The notes under the pieces: generated by a model
Database searches by the model: none
Told to the model about the DNA's origin: nothing
What the model saw: only the letters and a program-made list of their open reading frames with translations
Shown: positions 16,637 through 24,711 of the stretch, one piece after another
Layout: the number at the start of each line of letters is the position of its first letter
Numbering within the stretch: the stretch's first letter is position 1
Position numbers and translations under genes: made by a program
NCBI GenBank assembly: GCA_041395725.1
Contig: JAWKZW010000001.1
Location: 3,540,501 to 3,604,500 of the forward strand
Direction: 5' to 3'
DNA: 64,000 nt
Source: Gammaproteobacteria bacterium
Lineage (GTDB): Bacteria; Pseudomonadota; Gammaproteobacteria; Pseudomonadales; Pseudohongiellaceae

Positions 16637-17715
16637 GAGTCAATCAACTGGTGGTGTCAATGTTGTTGCTTTGCAATGCGCTGGCACAGGCACAGGGTTT
16701 TATTCCCCTCAGCGAGGAAGACATTGCAAGGCTGGGCATAGTATTTGCGCCAGTGACTAATCTTGATCGCCAGTCCGGAAATCGCTATCCGGCCACGGTG
16801 ATTAATTCTCCAGAATCAGCTTCTGACGTGGTTGTGCCTTTTCAGGGCACGCTGGAGCGGTGGCATGCGGTACCCGGGGAAACCGTGGGAATCGGCCAGT
16901 TGCTGGCCACTCTGCGCAGCCAGGAAGTGGTGGACTTACAGAACCGCTGGCTGGCTGCCTACTCGGAGATCGAACTGGCCGAGTATATGGTGGAACGTAA
17001 CCGACAACTCTATGAGAAAGGCATAGTAGCCAGGCAACGTCTCGAGGAGGCTGAACATGACCTGTCCCAGGTGCGCACAGCGTTGAACAGCCTGACCGGC
17101 ATTCTGGCCAGGGGTGGTCACAACGACCAGTCTCTGGCCAGGCTGATGGATTCTCCGGAGGATTTCGGGTTGTTTACCTTGCGCGCTCCAATTGGTGGCA
17201 CGTTAACCGCCCGGTCAATAAATGCCGGACAAACAGCCGAGAAATATCAGGTAGTCGCCTCTCTGGGCAGTGGTGCCCAGCCCTGGCTGCGAGCCAGAGT
17301 GCCAGCCCGGTATGCTGACAGGCTGCAGCCTGGCCGAGTGTTGAATCTTTCCAGTGTCTCAGCATCGGTAACCTTGCGCTATCGGGATTTTTCAGTACAT
17401 GAAACAACCCAGACAATAGAAGTGCTGGCTGAATTCAATCAGCCAGTAGATTATCTGCCGGGGCAGGTCCTGAATCTGATCCTGCCGGCTTCCGAGGCAG
17501 GAATGCTGGTGCCGGGCGATGCGGTGGTTCACAGCGGTGATAACACCGTGGTGTTCGTCAGGACCGTAGACGGCGTGGAGGCACGGGTGCTGGATCTGGA
17601 GCCAGCCGGAAGTAATTACGTAGCCGGGCCTCAGCTTCGGGTCGGTGACCAACTGGTCATTCAGGGTGCATCGGTGCTGAAGGGCGTTCAGCTGGGTTTG
17701 GGACAGGACGAATAG
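16633..17715 (+). CDS. RND efflux periplasmic adaptor (membrane fusion protein), CusB/CzcB-like
   Basis: A 360-residue periplasmic adaptor linking pump and outer-membrane channel. The signal peptide is MRVNQLVVSMLLLCNALAQAQ. The lipoyl-like half-motifs are VVPFQGTLERWHAVPGETVGIGQLLATL (about residues 67-95) and FTLRAPIGGTLTARSINAGQTA (about 178-200), separated by a helical hairpin with RNRQLYEKGIVARQRLEEAEHDL. A beta-barrel domain follows, then the membrane-proximal VLKGVQLGLG end. There is no N-terminal metal-binding Met/His cluster of the CusB kind, so metal specificity cannot be read. It sits between the outer-membrane factor and the pump. Confidence 0.88.
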   Translation: MRVNQLVVSMLLLCNALAQAQGFIPLSEEDIARLGIVFAPVTNLDRQSGNRYPATVINSPESASDVVVPFQGTLERWHAVPGETVGIGQLLATLRSQEVVDLQNRWLAAYSEIELAEYMVERNRQLYEKGIVARQRLEEAEHDLSQVRTALNSLTGILARGGHNDQSLARLMDSPEDFGLFTLRAPIGGTLTARSINAGQTAEKYQVVASLGSGAQPWLRARVPARYADRLQPGRVLNLSSVSASVTLRYRDFSVHETTQTIEVLAEFNQPVDYLPGQVLNLILPASEAGMLVPGDAVVHSGDNTVVFVRTVDGVEARVLDLEPAGSNYVAGPQLRVGDQLVIQGASVLKGVQLGLGQDE

Positions 17716-17727
17716 CGGTCAATAATC

Positions 17728-20700
17728 ATGTTAGCGAATCTTATACAATATGCTCTGAGCCAGCGCCTGATGACCTTGCTGGTCGCCCTGCTGCTGGTGG
17801 GTTTTGGCGGGCGCGCTTTGCTGGAACTGCCCATTGATGCCTTTCCTGATATTTCGCCCACCCAGGTAAAAATTATTATCAAGGCTCCTGGTATGACCCC
17901 AGAGGAGGTTGAGTCACTGATCACTCAGCCTATCGAAGTGGAAGTGCTGGGGATTCCACGCAAAACCATTCTGCGATCGATCTCGAAGTACGCATTGAGT
18001 TCCATAACCCTGGATTTCGAAGAGGGTACTGACATTTACTGGGCCAGGCAGCAGGTTGCTGAACGGGTGAATAATGTATGGGAGGATCTGCCCGGAGATA
18101 TCAGTGGTGGCCTGGCTCCCATGAGTACACCGCTTGGTGACATGTTCATGTTCACCGTCGAAAGCGACACGCTGACCCTGGAGGAAAAGCGTTTTCTGGT
18201 GGACTGGACATTAAGACCGGCACTTAGAACGGTACCTGGCGTCGCTGATGTGAATGCTCTGGGAGGATTCGTAAAGACCTACGAGGTTATTCCCCGACCC
18301 GATGCAATGGCTAGGCTGAACGTGCACAACGATAGGATTGTCGCCGCACTGCAGAGTAATAATAAGAACGACGGGGCAGGCCGGATCGACCAGGGTGAGG
18401 AGGCCATGCTGGTAAGAGTGGCGGGGGCAATCGGGAGCCTGGCGGACATTGGCAACATCCAGGTTGAAAACAACCTGGGCGAGAAAATTCCATTATTCGA
18501 AGTGGCGGATATTTCCCTGGGCTCCATGGAGCGCTATGGCTCGGTGACAGCTGATGGTGGCTCTGAGGTGGTGCAGGGACTGGTGATAGGATTGCGGGGC
18601 GCCAATGCCAGGGAGGTTGTGACCGGCGTGAGAAACAAGCTGGAGGAGATCGAGGCAACGCTGCCACCCGGCACCACCACTGAAATTTTCTATGATCGCA
18701 GTGTGCTGATCGAGGGCGCGGTCAGTACGGTTTCAAGGGCGCTGATCGAGGCGGTCGTGCTGGTGGTGATTCTTCTGGGCCTGTTTCTGGGCAATGTTCG
18801 CGCCGCCCTGACGGCGGCGGCAGTATTGCCCTTTGCGGCGCTGTTTACATTCCTGATGATGGGCTTCATGGGCATGAGTGCCAACCTGATGAGCCTTGGC
18901 GGTCTGGTCATCGCCATCGGAATGCTGGTGGACTCGTCGATCGTTGTTGTGGAGAACATTGTCGCTTCGTTGGCAAAAGATGATGAGGCAACGCGCCGGC
19001 TGCCGCGTCTGCACATTATTTATCGGGCAGTAAAGGACGTCGCAGTGCCGGTAACCTCCGGCATCCTGATTATTATCATCGTCTTCCTGCCACTGCTGAC
19101 CCTGGAGGGCCTGGAAGGTAAACTGTTTGGTCCGGTAACCCTGACAATTGTTTTCGCTCTGCTTGGCTCCCTGGTGCTTTCGCTCACGGTAATCCCGGTA
19201 ATTGCTTCATTCTTTATCAAATCCGCCAGCCACGATGAACCCTGGCTGAGCAGGAACCTGTTGCGGCTCTATCGGCCCGCGCTGGAATGGGCGCTGCAGA
19301 AACCACGTTATGTACTGGGTGTTGCGGCCGTGTTACTGGTTGTTACCGGGGCTATTTTCCCGTTGGTGGGAAAAACCTTCATGCCTACCATGGATGAGGG
19401 CGACATCATCATTCAACTGGAATTCATTCCGTCGATTAACCTTGAAAGCACCACGCGCATGGTGCAGCGGGTGGAGCGTGCTTTGTTAGAGGAGGTGCCG
19501 GAAATAATCAGGGTAGTGTCCAGAAGCGGTTCCGATGAAATTGGTATGGATCCCATGGGGCTGAACGAAACAGACATGTTTCTGCAACTGAAGCCACCGG
19601 CTGAATGGACAGTTCGCAACAAGGCCGAGCTGGAGGAACGGTTGCGAGTGATCATGGATGAATTCATCGGTCTCAACTACGGCTTCACCCAGCCTATCGA
19701 TATGCGTGTGTCAGAAATGCTGACCGGCTCCAGAGGAGATGTGGCGATCAAGCTGTTCGGCCCGGAATTGGAACAGCTGAATACCTATGCCCAGCTCATA
19801 GCTGAACAGATTGCTCAGGTAGCAGGTAGTGTGGATACGATCGCGACTTTGAACGAGGGTGCTCAGTACCTGCAGGTGACAGTGGACAGACAGCGAAGTG
19901 GCATGCTGGGGATCAATGCCGATGACCTGCAGTCGCGTCTACGGTCCCAGATAGAAGGCTTGCGAGTGGGAACAGTGATTGAGCAGGCGGCCCGGGTGCC
20001 GCTGATGCTGCGCTACGCAAAATTGCAGGGTGACGGTCTCAATCAGATGAGTAACCAGTTTATCGGCCTGGACGACGGTGGAAATGTACCGCTTTCAGAA
20101 ATCGCAGACATCCGCCGTGTCGAGGGGCCGGTAAGCATTTCTCGTGAATCCGGGCAGCGATTCGCGGTCGTAAGAACCAACGTTGAAAACCGGGATCTGG
20201 TGGGGTTTGTCGATGAGGCCAAGCAGATTGTTGCAGCCAATGTCGACCTGCCGGAGGGCTATACGCTGGAGTGGGGTGGCGAGTTTGAGAATCAGCAGCG
20301 AGCGGCGGCCAGACTGGCCCTGGTCGTGCCTGTGGCGCTGTTGCTGATTGCTTTCCTGTTATTTTTAACCTTCCGGTCTGTAAAGCAGACATTGATCATA
20401 CTTTCCAATATTCCCTTCGCCCTGACCGGCGGGCTCATTGCGCTATGGCTGACCGGTGAGTTCCTGTCGGTGCCGGCATCGGTTGGTTTTATCGCCTTGC
20501 TGGGGATAGCTGTTCTTAATGGTGTCGTGCTGATGTCTCATTTTAATTATCTGTTGGCCAAGGGCTTGAGCGTAGCCGATGTTGTGCGCGAGGGAGCTGC
20601 GCGGCGACTGCGACCGGTCATGATGACTGCCTCGATCTGCGCCATTGGACTGGTACCCCTGTTGCTGGCGACCGGGCCCGGCTCGGAAATACAGAAGCCC

Positions 20701-20811
20701 CTGGCGATCGTGGTGATTGGCGGTCTCATCAGTTCGACCGGTCTGACGTTGTTTCTACTGCCAATCATCTATAACAAATTCCACAGCCGGCAGGGAGAGG
20801 CAACGGTATGA
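17728..20811 (+). CDS. Heavy-metal efflux RND pump, CusA/CzcA family
   Basis: A 1027-residue inner-membrane proton/metal antiporter of the HME-RND family with the usual 12 membrane segments and two periplasmic loops. The N-terminal LPIDAFPDISPTQVKI and MTPEEVESLITQPIE motifs are typical. In TM4 the motif IAIGMLVDSSIVVVEN has Asp402 and Glu409 but lacks the extra Asp of CzcA (LSLGAID); this arrangement is closer to CusA (copper/silver). Other loop motifs (DPMGLNETDMFLQLKPPAEW) look CzcA-like, and a Met in SEMLTGSRGDVAIK aligns by eye with a CusA metal Met. The substrate is therefore uncertain between monovalent and divalent metals. Confidence 0.92.
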   Translation: MLANLIQYALSQRLMTLLVALLLVGFGGRALLELPIDAFPDISPTQVKIIIKAPGMTPEEVESLITQPIEVEVLGIPRKTILRSISKYALSSITLDFEEGTDIYWARQQVAERVNNVWEDLPGDISGGLAPMSTPLGDMFMFTVESDTLTLEEKRFLVDWTLRPALRTVPGVADVNALGGFVKTYEVIPRPDAMARLNVHNDRIVAALQSNNKNDGAGRIDQGEEAMLVRVAGAIGSLADIGNIQVENNLGEKIPLFEVADISLGSMERYGSVTADGGSEVVQGLVIGLRGANAREVVTGVRNKLEEIEATLPPGTTTEIFYDRSVLIEGAVSTVSRALIEAVVLVVILLGLFLGNVRAALTAAAVLPFAALFTFLMMGFMGMSANLMSLGGLVIAIGMLVDSSIVVVENIVASLAKDDEATRRLPRLHIIYRAVKDVAVPVTSGILIIIIVFLPLLTLEGLEGKLFGPVTLTIVFALLGSLVLSLTVIPVIASFFIKSASHDEPWLSRNLLRLYRPALEWALQKPRYVLGVAAVLLVVTGAIFPLVGKTFMPTMDEGDIIIQLEFIPSINLESTTRMVQRVERALLEEVPEIIRVVSRSGSDEIGMDPMGLNETDMFLQLKPPAEWTVRNKAELEERLRVIMDEFIGLNYGFTQPIDMRVSEMLTGSRGDVAIKLFGPELEQLNTYAQLIAEQIAQVAGSVDTIATLNEGAQYLQVTVDRQRSGMLGINADDLQSRLRSQIEGLRVGTVIEQAARVPLMLRYAKLQGDGLNQMSNQFIGLDDGGNVPLSEIADIRRVEGPVSISRESGQRFAVVRTNVENRDLVGFVDEAKQIVAANVDLPEGYTLEWGGEFENQQRAAARLALVVPVALLLIAFLLFLTFRSVKQTLIILSNIPFALTGGLIALWLTGEFLSVPASVGFIALLGIAVLNGVVLMSHFNYLLAKGLSVADVVREGAARRLRPVMMTASICAIGLVPLLLATGPGSEIQKPLAIVVIGGLISSTGLTLFLLPIIYNKFHSRQGEATV

Positions 20812-21101
20812 AGACATTGCTGGTATTGAATATTCACCCTGAACTGGAAGAGGATATGGTGGATTACCTGCTTGGTCGGGAAGGGGTCGTTGGGTTTACG
20901 TCCTATCGTGTGCGGGGTCATGGCGTGCACGAAAATCTTTCCCTGGCAGAACAGGTAAGCGGTCGCCGCAAGCGCCTGCAGTTTGAGATGCTGGTTGATG
21001 AGACTTATGTGCCCGACATCCTTGCTCAGCTTGGAACCGCTGTAGGCAGGGACATTGTCTACTGGCAGCAGACTGTCTCAAACGTGGGCCGGATCGAGTA
21101 G
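20808..21101 (+). CDS. DUF3240 family protein, efflux-operon accessory
   Basis: A 97-residue protein of the DUF3240 family, a small ferredoxin-like/PII-like fold often found right after CusA/CzcA pumps. Typical patterns are the LNIHPELEEDMVDYLLG N-terminus, the VRGHG turn, ENLSLAEQVSGRRKR and the final YWQQTVSNVGRIE. It overlaps the pump stop by four bases (ATGA), so it belongs to the same operon. The function is unproven; a regulatory or metal-sensing role for the pump is reasonable by analogy with CutA/PII proteins. Confidence 0.85.
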   Translation: MKTLLVLNIHPELEEDMVDYLLGREGVVGFTSYRVRGHGVHENLSLAEQVSGRRKRLQFEMLVDETYVPDILAQLGTAVGRDIVYWQQTVSNVGRIE

Positions 21102-21115
21102 CGGATATCCAGGCT

Positions 21116-21334
21116 TCAGGCCAGCATGGACTGCTGCCAGTCGGCGACGATTTCCGCTGCTTCCCGAAAGTCCCGCTCGAACACCAGCACTGTCACCAGC
21201 CCAAAGGCTGGCAGCTCGCCCATGGCGCCATGCAGGAATTCGCCGTTGATTGTCCCCTCTATGCCTGCCTGCTTGAGTAGACCCACCAACAGGTGCGCTT
21301 CCAGGGGATTATTGGCATTGAAGACAACTTTCAT
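21116..21334 (-). CDS. DUF2007 family small protein
   Basis: A 72-residue protein matching the DUF2007 (putative signal-transducing) family: MKVVFNANNPLEAHLLVGLLKQAGIEG, then NGEFLHGAMGELP, and a V-x-V strand followed by FREAAEIVADWQQ. Proteins of this kind have a small alpha-beta sandwich and are thought to bind partners or ligands, but no role is established. It converges on the metal operon with only 14 bases between the stops. Confidence 0.75.
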   Translation of the reverse strand: MKVVFNANNPLEAHLLVGLLKQAGIEGTINGEFLHGAMGELPAFGLVTVLVFERDFREAAEIVADWQQSMLA

Positions 21335-21412
21335 GGGGTGCAGGCTACTACATTTTTGCCGGGTGGGCGGTATTCCGGGGCTCAGATATTTGGGTTCCGG
21401 GCAGGGTCCGGA

Positions 21413-21640
21413 TCAGGCGTGGCTGGCCATATGTTGAATGACGCCAGGCTTGCGACATTGAATCTTCGAAATGCTGTAAACATAGTGCCTGGCACTGGGA
21501 TCGATGGTGGCTGCTTCGTCAATTGCCGCCGACAGGTCGGCCTGAGCCGCTTGTCTGGTCAGGTAGGGGCCTGAAATATTGACCTGCAAGCTCGGCTCTT
21601 CCGGTGACGTAGCTATGATATAAAAATTCTCAGCCTTCAT
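21413..21640 (-). CDS. Small hypothetical protein
   Basis: A 75-residue open frame with an ATG start (MKAENFYIIATSPEEP). It is predicted soluble: a beta-strand start, then an Ala-rich helix (AAQADLSAAIDEAATID) and a short strand HYVYSISKI. I recognise no family. It lies upstream of the DUF2007 gene on the same strand with a 78-base gap, so the two could be co-transcribed. Its composition is protein-like, which is the main reason for calling it. Confidence 0.5.
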   Translation of the reverse strand: MKAENFYIIATSPEEPSLQVNISGPYLTRQAAQADLSAAIDEAATIDPSARHYVYSISKIQCRKPGVIQHMASHA

Positions 21641-22288
21641 AGTCTGAATATCTCACTTGCTCGAAGCGAATGGGCAGTTGCAGCAACTACTGCCCTGCCG
21701 CGCAATACTGATTCGACGGCGGGTGTGACCCTCTGTATACGGCTGCTATCGGCCGCGTATTTAAAACCATCAGTCTTCATATTACAAGATTGTTATGCGC
21801 TAAACTTGACTGTTACGGCTGCGTAATCGGGCAGGTCTGCGCATAGAGGCCCAACGTCCTCGGCACCGGACTGTCAGAGCAGCGACGATTGAATGCCGGT
21901 ATCGAGCAATGACTCAGCAGTGCGACCTCGGGTAAAGTAGTCCATTATCGCTTAACCAGAGCTTAATTCGCCGATAGAGGCGGGACAGAGAGACTACAAC
22001 TTGCGAGAGTGAGGCTGGTCTGCACCACTACGCTGCCAGTCATAAACTATGACTACTGGTGAGTACGATTGGAAGCCAGCTTTGGATGTCCAGAAGAATC
22101 AGAAGAATCAGAGGGATAGGTGCTCAATTGCGGTAACCAGGTAAGGCAGGCCAGGCAGCATGAAGGGTCAGGGTTTGCAAAGCCCAGCAGGTCGGCAGCA
22201 GCTGACTGCGCAGATCAGCTCCCCGTGAATTTCTCACCCGAGCGTGCCTGGCGGCACATAACGATTATTAAAAGTGGCATGTATCCTA
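21641..22288. other. Long intergenic region without a supported gene
   Basis: About 650 bases upstream of the transferase pair. It holds a 9-base tandem repeat at 22091-22108. A frame at 22120-22320 on the plus strand is out of frame with the next gene and looks random. AT-rich stretches near 21760-21800 could hold promoters. No tRNA, terminator or conserved gene was seen; a small RNA or decayed gene cannot be excluded. Confidence 0.4.
22091..22108. repeat. 9-bp tandem repeat, two units
   Basis: CAGAAGAAT occurs twice in direct succession, followed by a partial CAGAG. It is a small slippage-type repeat in non-coding sequence with no obvious function. Confidence 0.6.
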
Positions 22289-22975
22289 TTGAAAATAAGC
22301 ATAATAACTCCGGTGTTTAATGATTCCGATTCCTTGCTGAGGCAACTGCAGAGGCTGCAGGATTACCGGAAACAAGGACATGAGGTAATCGTTGTCGATG
22401 GTGGCAGCAGTGATGGTACGGCTGAGGTACAGGAGGGGCAGGCGGATTTTTTTACTGTTGCCGAGCGGGGTCGCGCCTTGCAGATGAATCGAGGCGCCGA
22501 GCTTGCCAGCGGCGATGTGCTGTTGTTTCTGCACGCCGACACCTGCCTGCCTGAACAGGCCATCGATCTGATCGCCGTCTGCCTGCAGCAGTCCGGGGCG
22601 GTCTGGGGCAGGTTCGACGTGCGCTTGAGCGGCCGACAGGCAGGATTCCGGCTCATTGAAAAAATGATCAACCTGCGCTCGCACCTTACTGGCGTTGTGA
22701 CCGGCGACCAGTCTCTGTTTGTGACTGCCCAGGCATTCCGGCAGATTGGTGGCTACCCGCCGATCCCGCTAATGGAAGATGTGGCGCTCAGCAAGTTGCT
22801 GCGCCGTCTCAGTTGGCCGGCCCGTATCAGGCACAAGGCGACTACTTCAAGCCGCCGATGGGAAAAGCACGGTACAGTGCGAACGATTCTTTTGATGTGG
22901 TGGCTCAGGCTGCTGTATTTCCTGGGTGTAAACCCCGAGTATCTGGCTAAAAAATATGATCATCACGGCTCCTGA
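22289..22975 (+). CDS. Family 2 glycosyltransferase, rSAM/selenodomain-associated transferase 2 type (TIGR04283)
   Basis: A 228-residue GT-A fold glycosyltransferase. The first motif KISIITPVFNDSDSLLRQLQ begins at a TTG (22289); an in-frame GTG at 22274 is the alternative, and neither ribosome binding site is strong. The nucleotide-sugar and metal motifs are VIVVDGGSSDGT and LFLHADTCLP (DxD-like HADT), followed by WGRFDVRLSG, TGDQSLFV and GGYPPIPLMEDVALSKLLRR, which are characteristic of TIGR04283. It pairs with the next gene of TIGR04282, a known partnership. The product they make is not established; the usual radical-SAM partner is absent here. Confidence 0.85.
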   Translation: MKISIITPVFNDSDSLLRQLQRLQDYRKQGHEVIVVDGGSSDGTAEVQEGQADFFTVAERGRALQMNRGAELASGDVLLFLHADTCLPEQAIDLIAVCLQQSGAVWGRFDVRLSGRQAGFRLIEKMINLRSHLTGVVTGDQSLFVTAQAFRQIGGYPPIPLMEDVALSKLLRRLSWPARIRHKATTSSRRWEKHGTVRTILLMWWLRLLYFLGVNPEYLAKKYDHHGS

Positions 22976-22989
22976 GCGGATGCTTTGCA

Positions 22990-23631
22990 ATGTATGAATT
23001 TCCTGAATCCCGGATCCTCCTGTTCGCCAAAGAGCCTGTTTATGGGCGGGTGAAAACCCGGCTGCATGATGCCATCGGAGTTGAACAGGCTTTTCAGTTG
23101 CATTGCGCCATGCTTCGTTACCAGGCTAAGAAATTGCAGGACGCGAACCTGGCGCCGTGGGAAGTCTGGGTCAGCGGCGATCCGCATAACCCATTATTGA
23201 CCGGGATGAAGCTGCCCGTCCCGCTTCGGCAGCAGCGGGGGCATGACCTGGGGGAACGCATGTGGGCTGCAGCGGAGGCATCACTGGTCGGCTCGGCTTC
23301 AGTGCTGCTGGTCGGCACAGATTGTCCTTCCGTCGATGTCGATTATCTACGGGAGGCTTCGCGCCTGTTGCGGGCTGGGTCACAGGTGGTTATTGGCCCT
23401 GCAGAAGACGGCGGGTACGTGTTATTGGGGCTGACGCGCAGCGTCAGGGAACTGTTTGTCGATATGCCGTGGGGTACCGATAAGGTATTGCAGCTTACTC
23501 TGGAAAGACTGGAGGGCTTGGGCCTGCCCTTCAGCAGGCTGCCAGCCCGTTGGGACGTGGACCGGGCTGATGATCTTGCCAGACTGGCGGAGCTGGAGCC
23601 GCCGCTGGATTTTCAGCTGGACGGGTCGTGA
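22990..23631 (+). CDS. rSAM/selenodomain-associated transferase 1 type protein (TIGR04282, DUF2064)
   Basis: A 213-residue nucleotidyl- or glycosyl-transferase-like protein with a CofC-like fold. The family motifs are ILLFAKEPVYGRVKTRL, GHDLGERMW, LLVGTDCPSVDVDYL and GPAEDGGYVLLGL. It follows the TIGR04283 gene with a 14-base gap, as usual for the pair. CofC-like members use nucleotide activation of a small molecule, but no substrate is known. Its last 19 bases overlap the 3' end of the convergent flgM-like gene. Confidence 0.85.
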   Translation: MYEFPESRILLFAKEPVYGRVKTRLHDAIGVEQAFQLHCAMLRYQAKKLQDANLAPWEVWVSGDPHNPLLTGMKLPVPLRQQRGHDLGERMWAAAEASLVGSASVLLVGTDCPSVDVDYLREASRLLRAGSQVVIGPAEDGGYVLLGLTRSVRELFVDMPWGTDKVLQLTLERLEGLGLPFSRLPARWDVDRADDLARLAELEPPLDFQLDGS

Positions 23632-23945
23632 AGGTCTGACTCAAACTGGCCTAGTTTTTTCGCCAGGCTTTTGGTGTCGATATTGTATTCGCCCCGGATG
23701 ATGCGCTCATGAAGCTGCACGATTCGGGCGGTGTCGATATCCGGTAACTGATCGATCCTTTCTCTCATTTTCGCTAACAATTCAAGATCCTTCTGCAGCT
23801 CTTCATCGTGCAGGCTATCGGGTGCTGTCGGTTGTTTGAGCGCGGGCCTGTCCGCTTTTTTTTGCAATGGCAGAGACGTCACCTTGTCTGCTTCGCGGTC
23901 ACGGGTTGTTTTCTTGTTCTTGGACTGCGAATCGAATTTATCCAC
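23613..23945 (-). CDS. flgM: FlgM-like anti-sigma-28 factor
   Basis: A 110-residue protein with a disordered, Lys/Asp-rich N-terminus and a helical C-terminal half typical of FlgM: ELLAKMRERIDQLPDIDTARIVQLHERIIRGEYNIDTKSLAKKLGQFESDL. In FlgM this region binds sigma-28 (FliA) and blocks late flagellar transcription until export through the hook-basal body. No flagellar structural gene (flgA, flgN, hook or rod) lies beside it, unlike the usual flgAMN arrangement. A CRP-like palindrome lies about 120 bases upstream. The family call rests on the C-terminal pattern and length. A related, non-flagellar anti-sigma role is possible. Confidence 0.75.
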   Translation of the reverse strand: MDKFDSQSKNKKTTRDREADKVTSLPLQKKADRPALKQPTAPDSLHDEELQKDLELLAKMRERIDQLPDIDTARIVQLHERIIRGEYNIDTKSLAKKLGQFESDLHDPSS

Positions 23946-24064
23946 TGCACTGTCTTTTGTAAGGCCGGCTTTATTCAGGCTGGCCTGCTGCTGTCACGGT
24001 TGTCCGTGCCGGGTTCCACTTATAACGACTGTTAAATTCATATCTTTAAAGCACTTGACCAGAG

Positions 24065-24080
24065 CGTGATCTGGATCACA
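24065..24080. promoter_or_regulatory. Candidate CRP/Vfr binding site upstream of flgM-like gene
   Basis: CGTGATCTGGATCACA matches the CRP consensus half-sites GTGA-N6-TCAC perfectly. It is centred about 128 bases upstream of the flgM-like ATG (23945, minus strand) and beyond the stop of the thioesterase, i.e. in a promoter region. An FNR-type site would need TTGAT-N4-ATCAA, which is not matched. Confidence 0.5.
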
Positions 24081-24124
24081 GGCCGCTCGTAAGAAATTGA
24101 CGGGATCCTGCCGGGGAAGCTGAC

Positions 24125-24574
24125 TCAATCTGTCAGATTCTCTATCACAGCCGGTAAATAGGTATCCACGAACAGAGGAGGAAGTCTGGTAACCTTACCG
24201 GTACTCAGGACTACTGAGACAAGCCTCCAGCTCCCGCGCAGGACGGTTGTCCCGGTCTGTCTGTTTACCATCTGAAAGCGCCGTTCCAGCCGCAGCTTAC
24301 CGTCACAACCAACCAGCCAGGTGGCCGCGATCAACTGGTCGTGAATAAAGCTTGGCAGAAAATAGTCATATTCGGCATGCTGGATTGCCACGCCGCGGTC
24401 GAGTCGCTGGTAATCCTGCACGGACAGGCCGAGGGACTCGGAATGCCGCCAGGCGCAACGTTCACACCAGACTACATAACTGGCATTGTTGGCGTGCCCC
24501 ATACCATCAATGTCGGATTGCCGGACTTCGATGTCGAGGGTAAAGGGGGAGGGGAAGTCCCATTCATAGAGCAT
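24125..24574 (-). CDS. Hotdog-fold acyl-CoA thioesterase (4HBT/YbgC-like)
   Basis: A 149-residue hotdog protein. The start at 24574 (MLYEWDFPSPF) has GGGA eight bases upstream; a longer frame to 24625 has no homology. The motif VRQSDIDGMGHANNASYVVWCERCAWRH matches 4-hydroxybenzoyl-CoA thioesterase/YbgC enzymes, with the catalytic-type Asp at about residue 23 (DGMGHANN). It hydrolyses acyl-CoA, probably short or medium chain. Copy 3 of the secreted unknown family lies just upstream on the same strand, 137 bases away. The usual ybgC is missing from the tol locus in this window, so this could be a substitute, though that is unproven. Confidence 0.85.
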   Translation of the reverse strand: MLYEWDFPSPFTLDIEVRQSDIDGMGHANNASYVVWCERCAWRHSESLGLSVQDYQRLDRGVAIQHAEYDYFLPSFIHDQLIAATWLVGCDGKLRLERRFQMVNRQTGTTVLRGSWRLVSVVLSTGKVTRLPPLFVDTYLPAVIENLTD

Positions 24575-24711
24575 GGCAGTGGTCCCGCCGCAGGGGTGGT
24601 TGCTCACCAGGACTCCTGGGAACAACCACCTGCATTGAGTTGGTCAGCGCTGAGGCTGCCGTATTCTGAAAGACCGGCGGGATTACGACCGCTCTGCTTC
24701 CAGCCGGGGTT

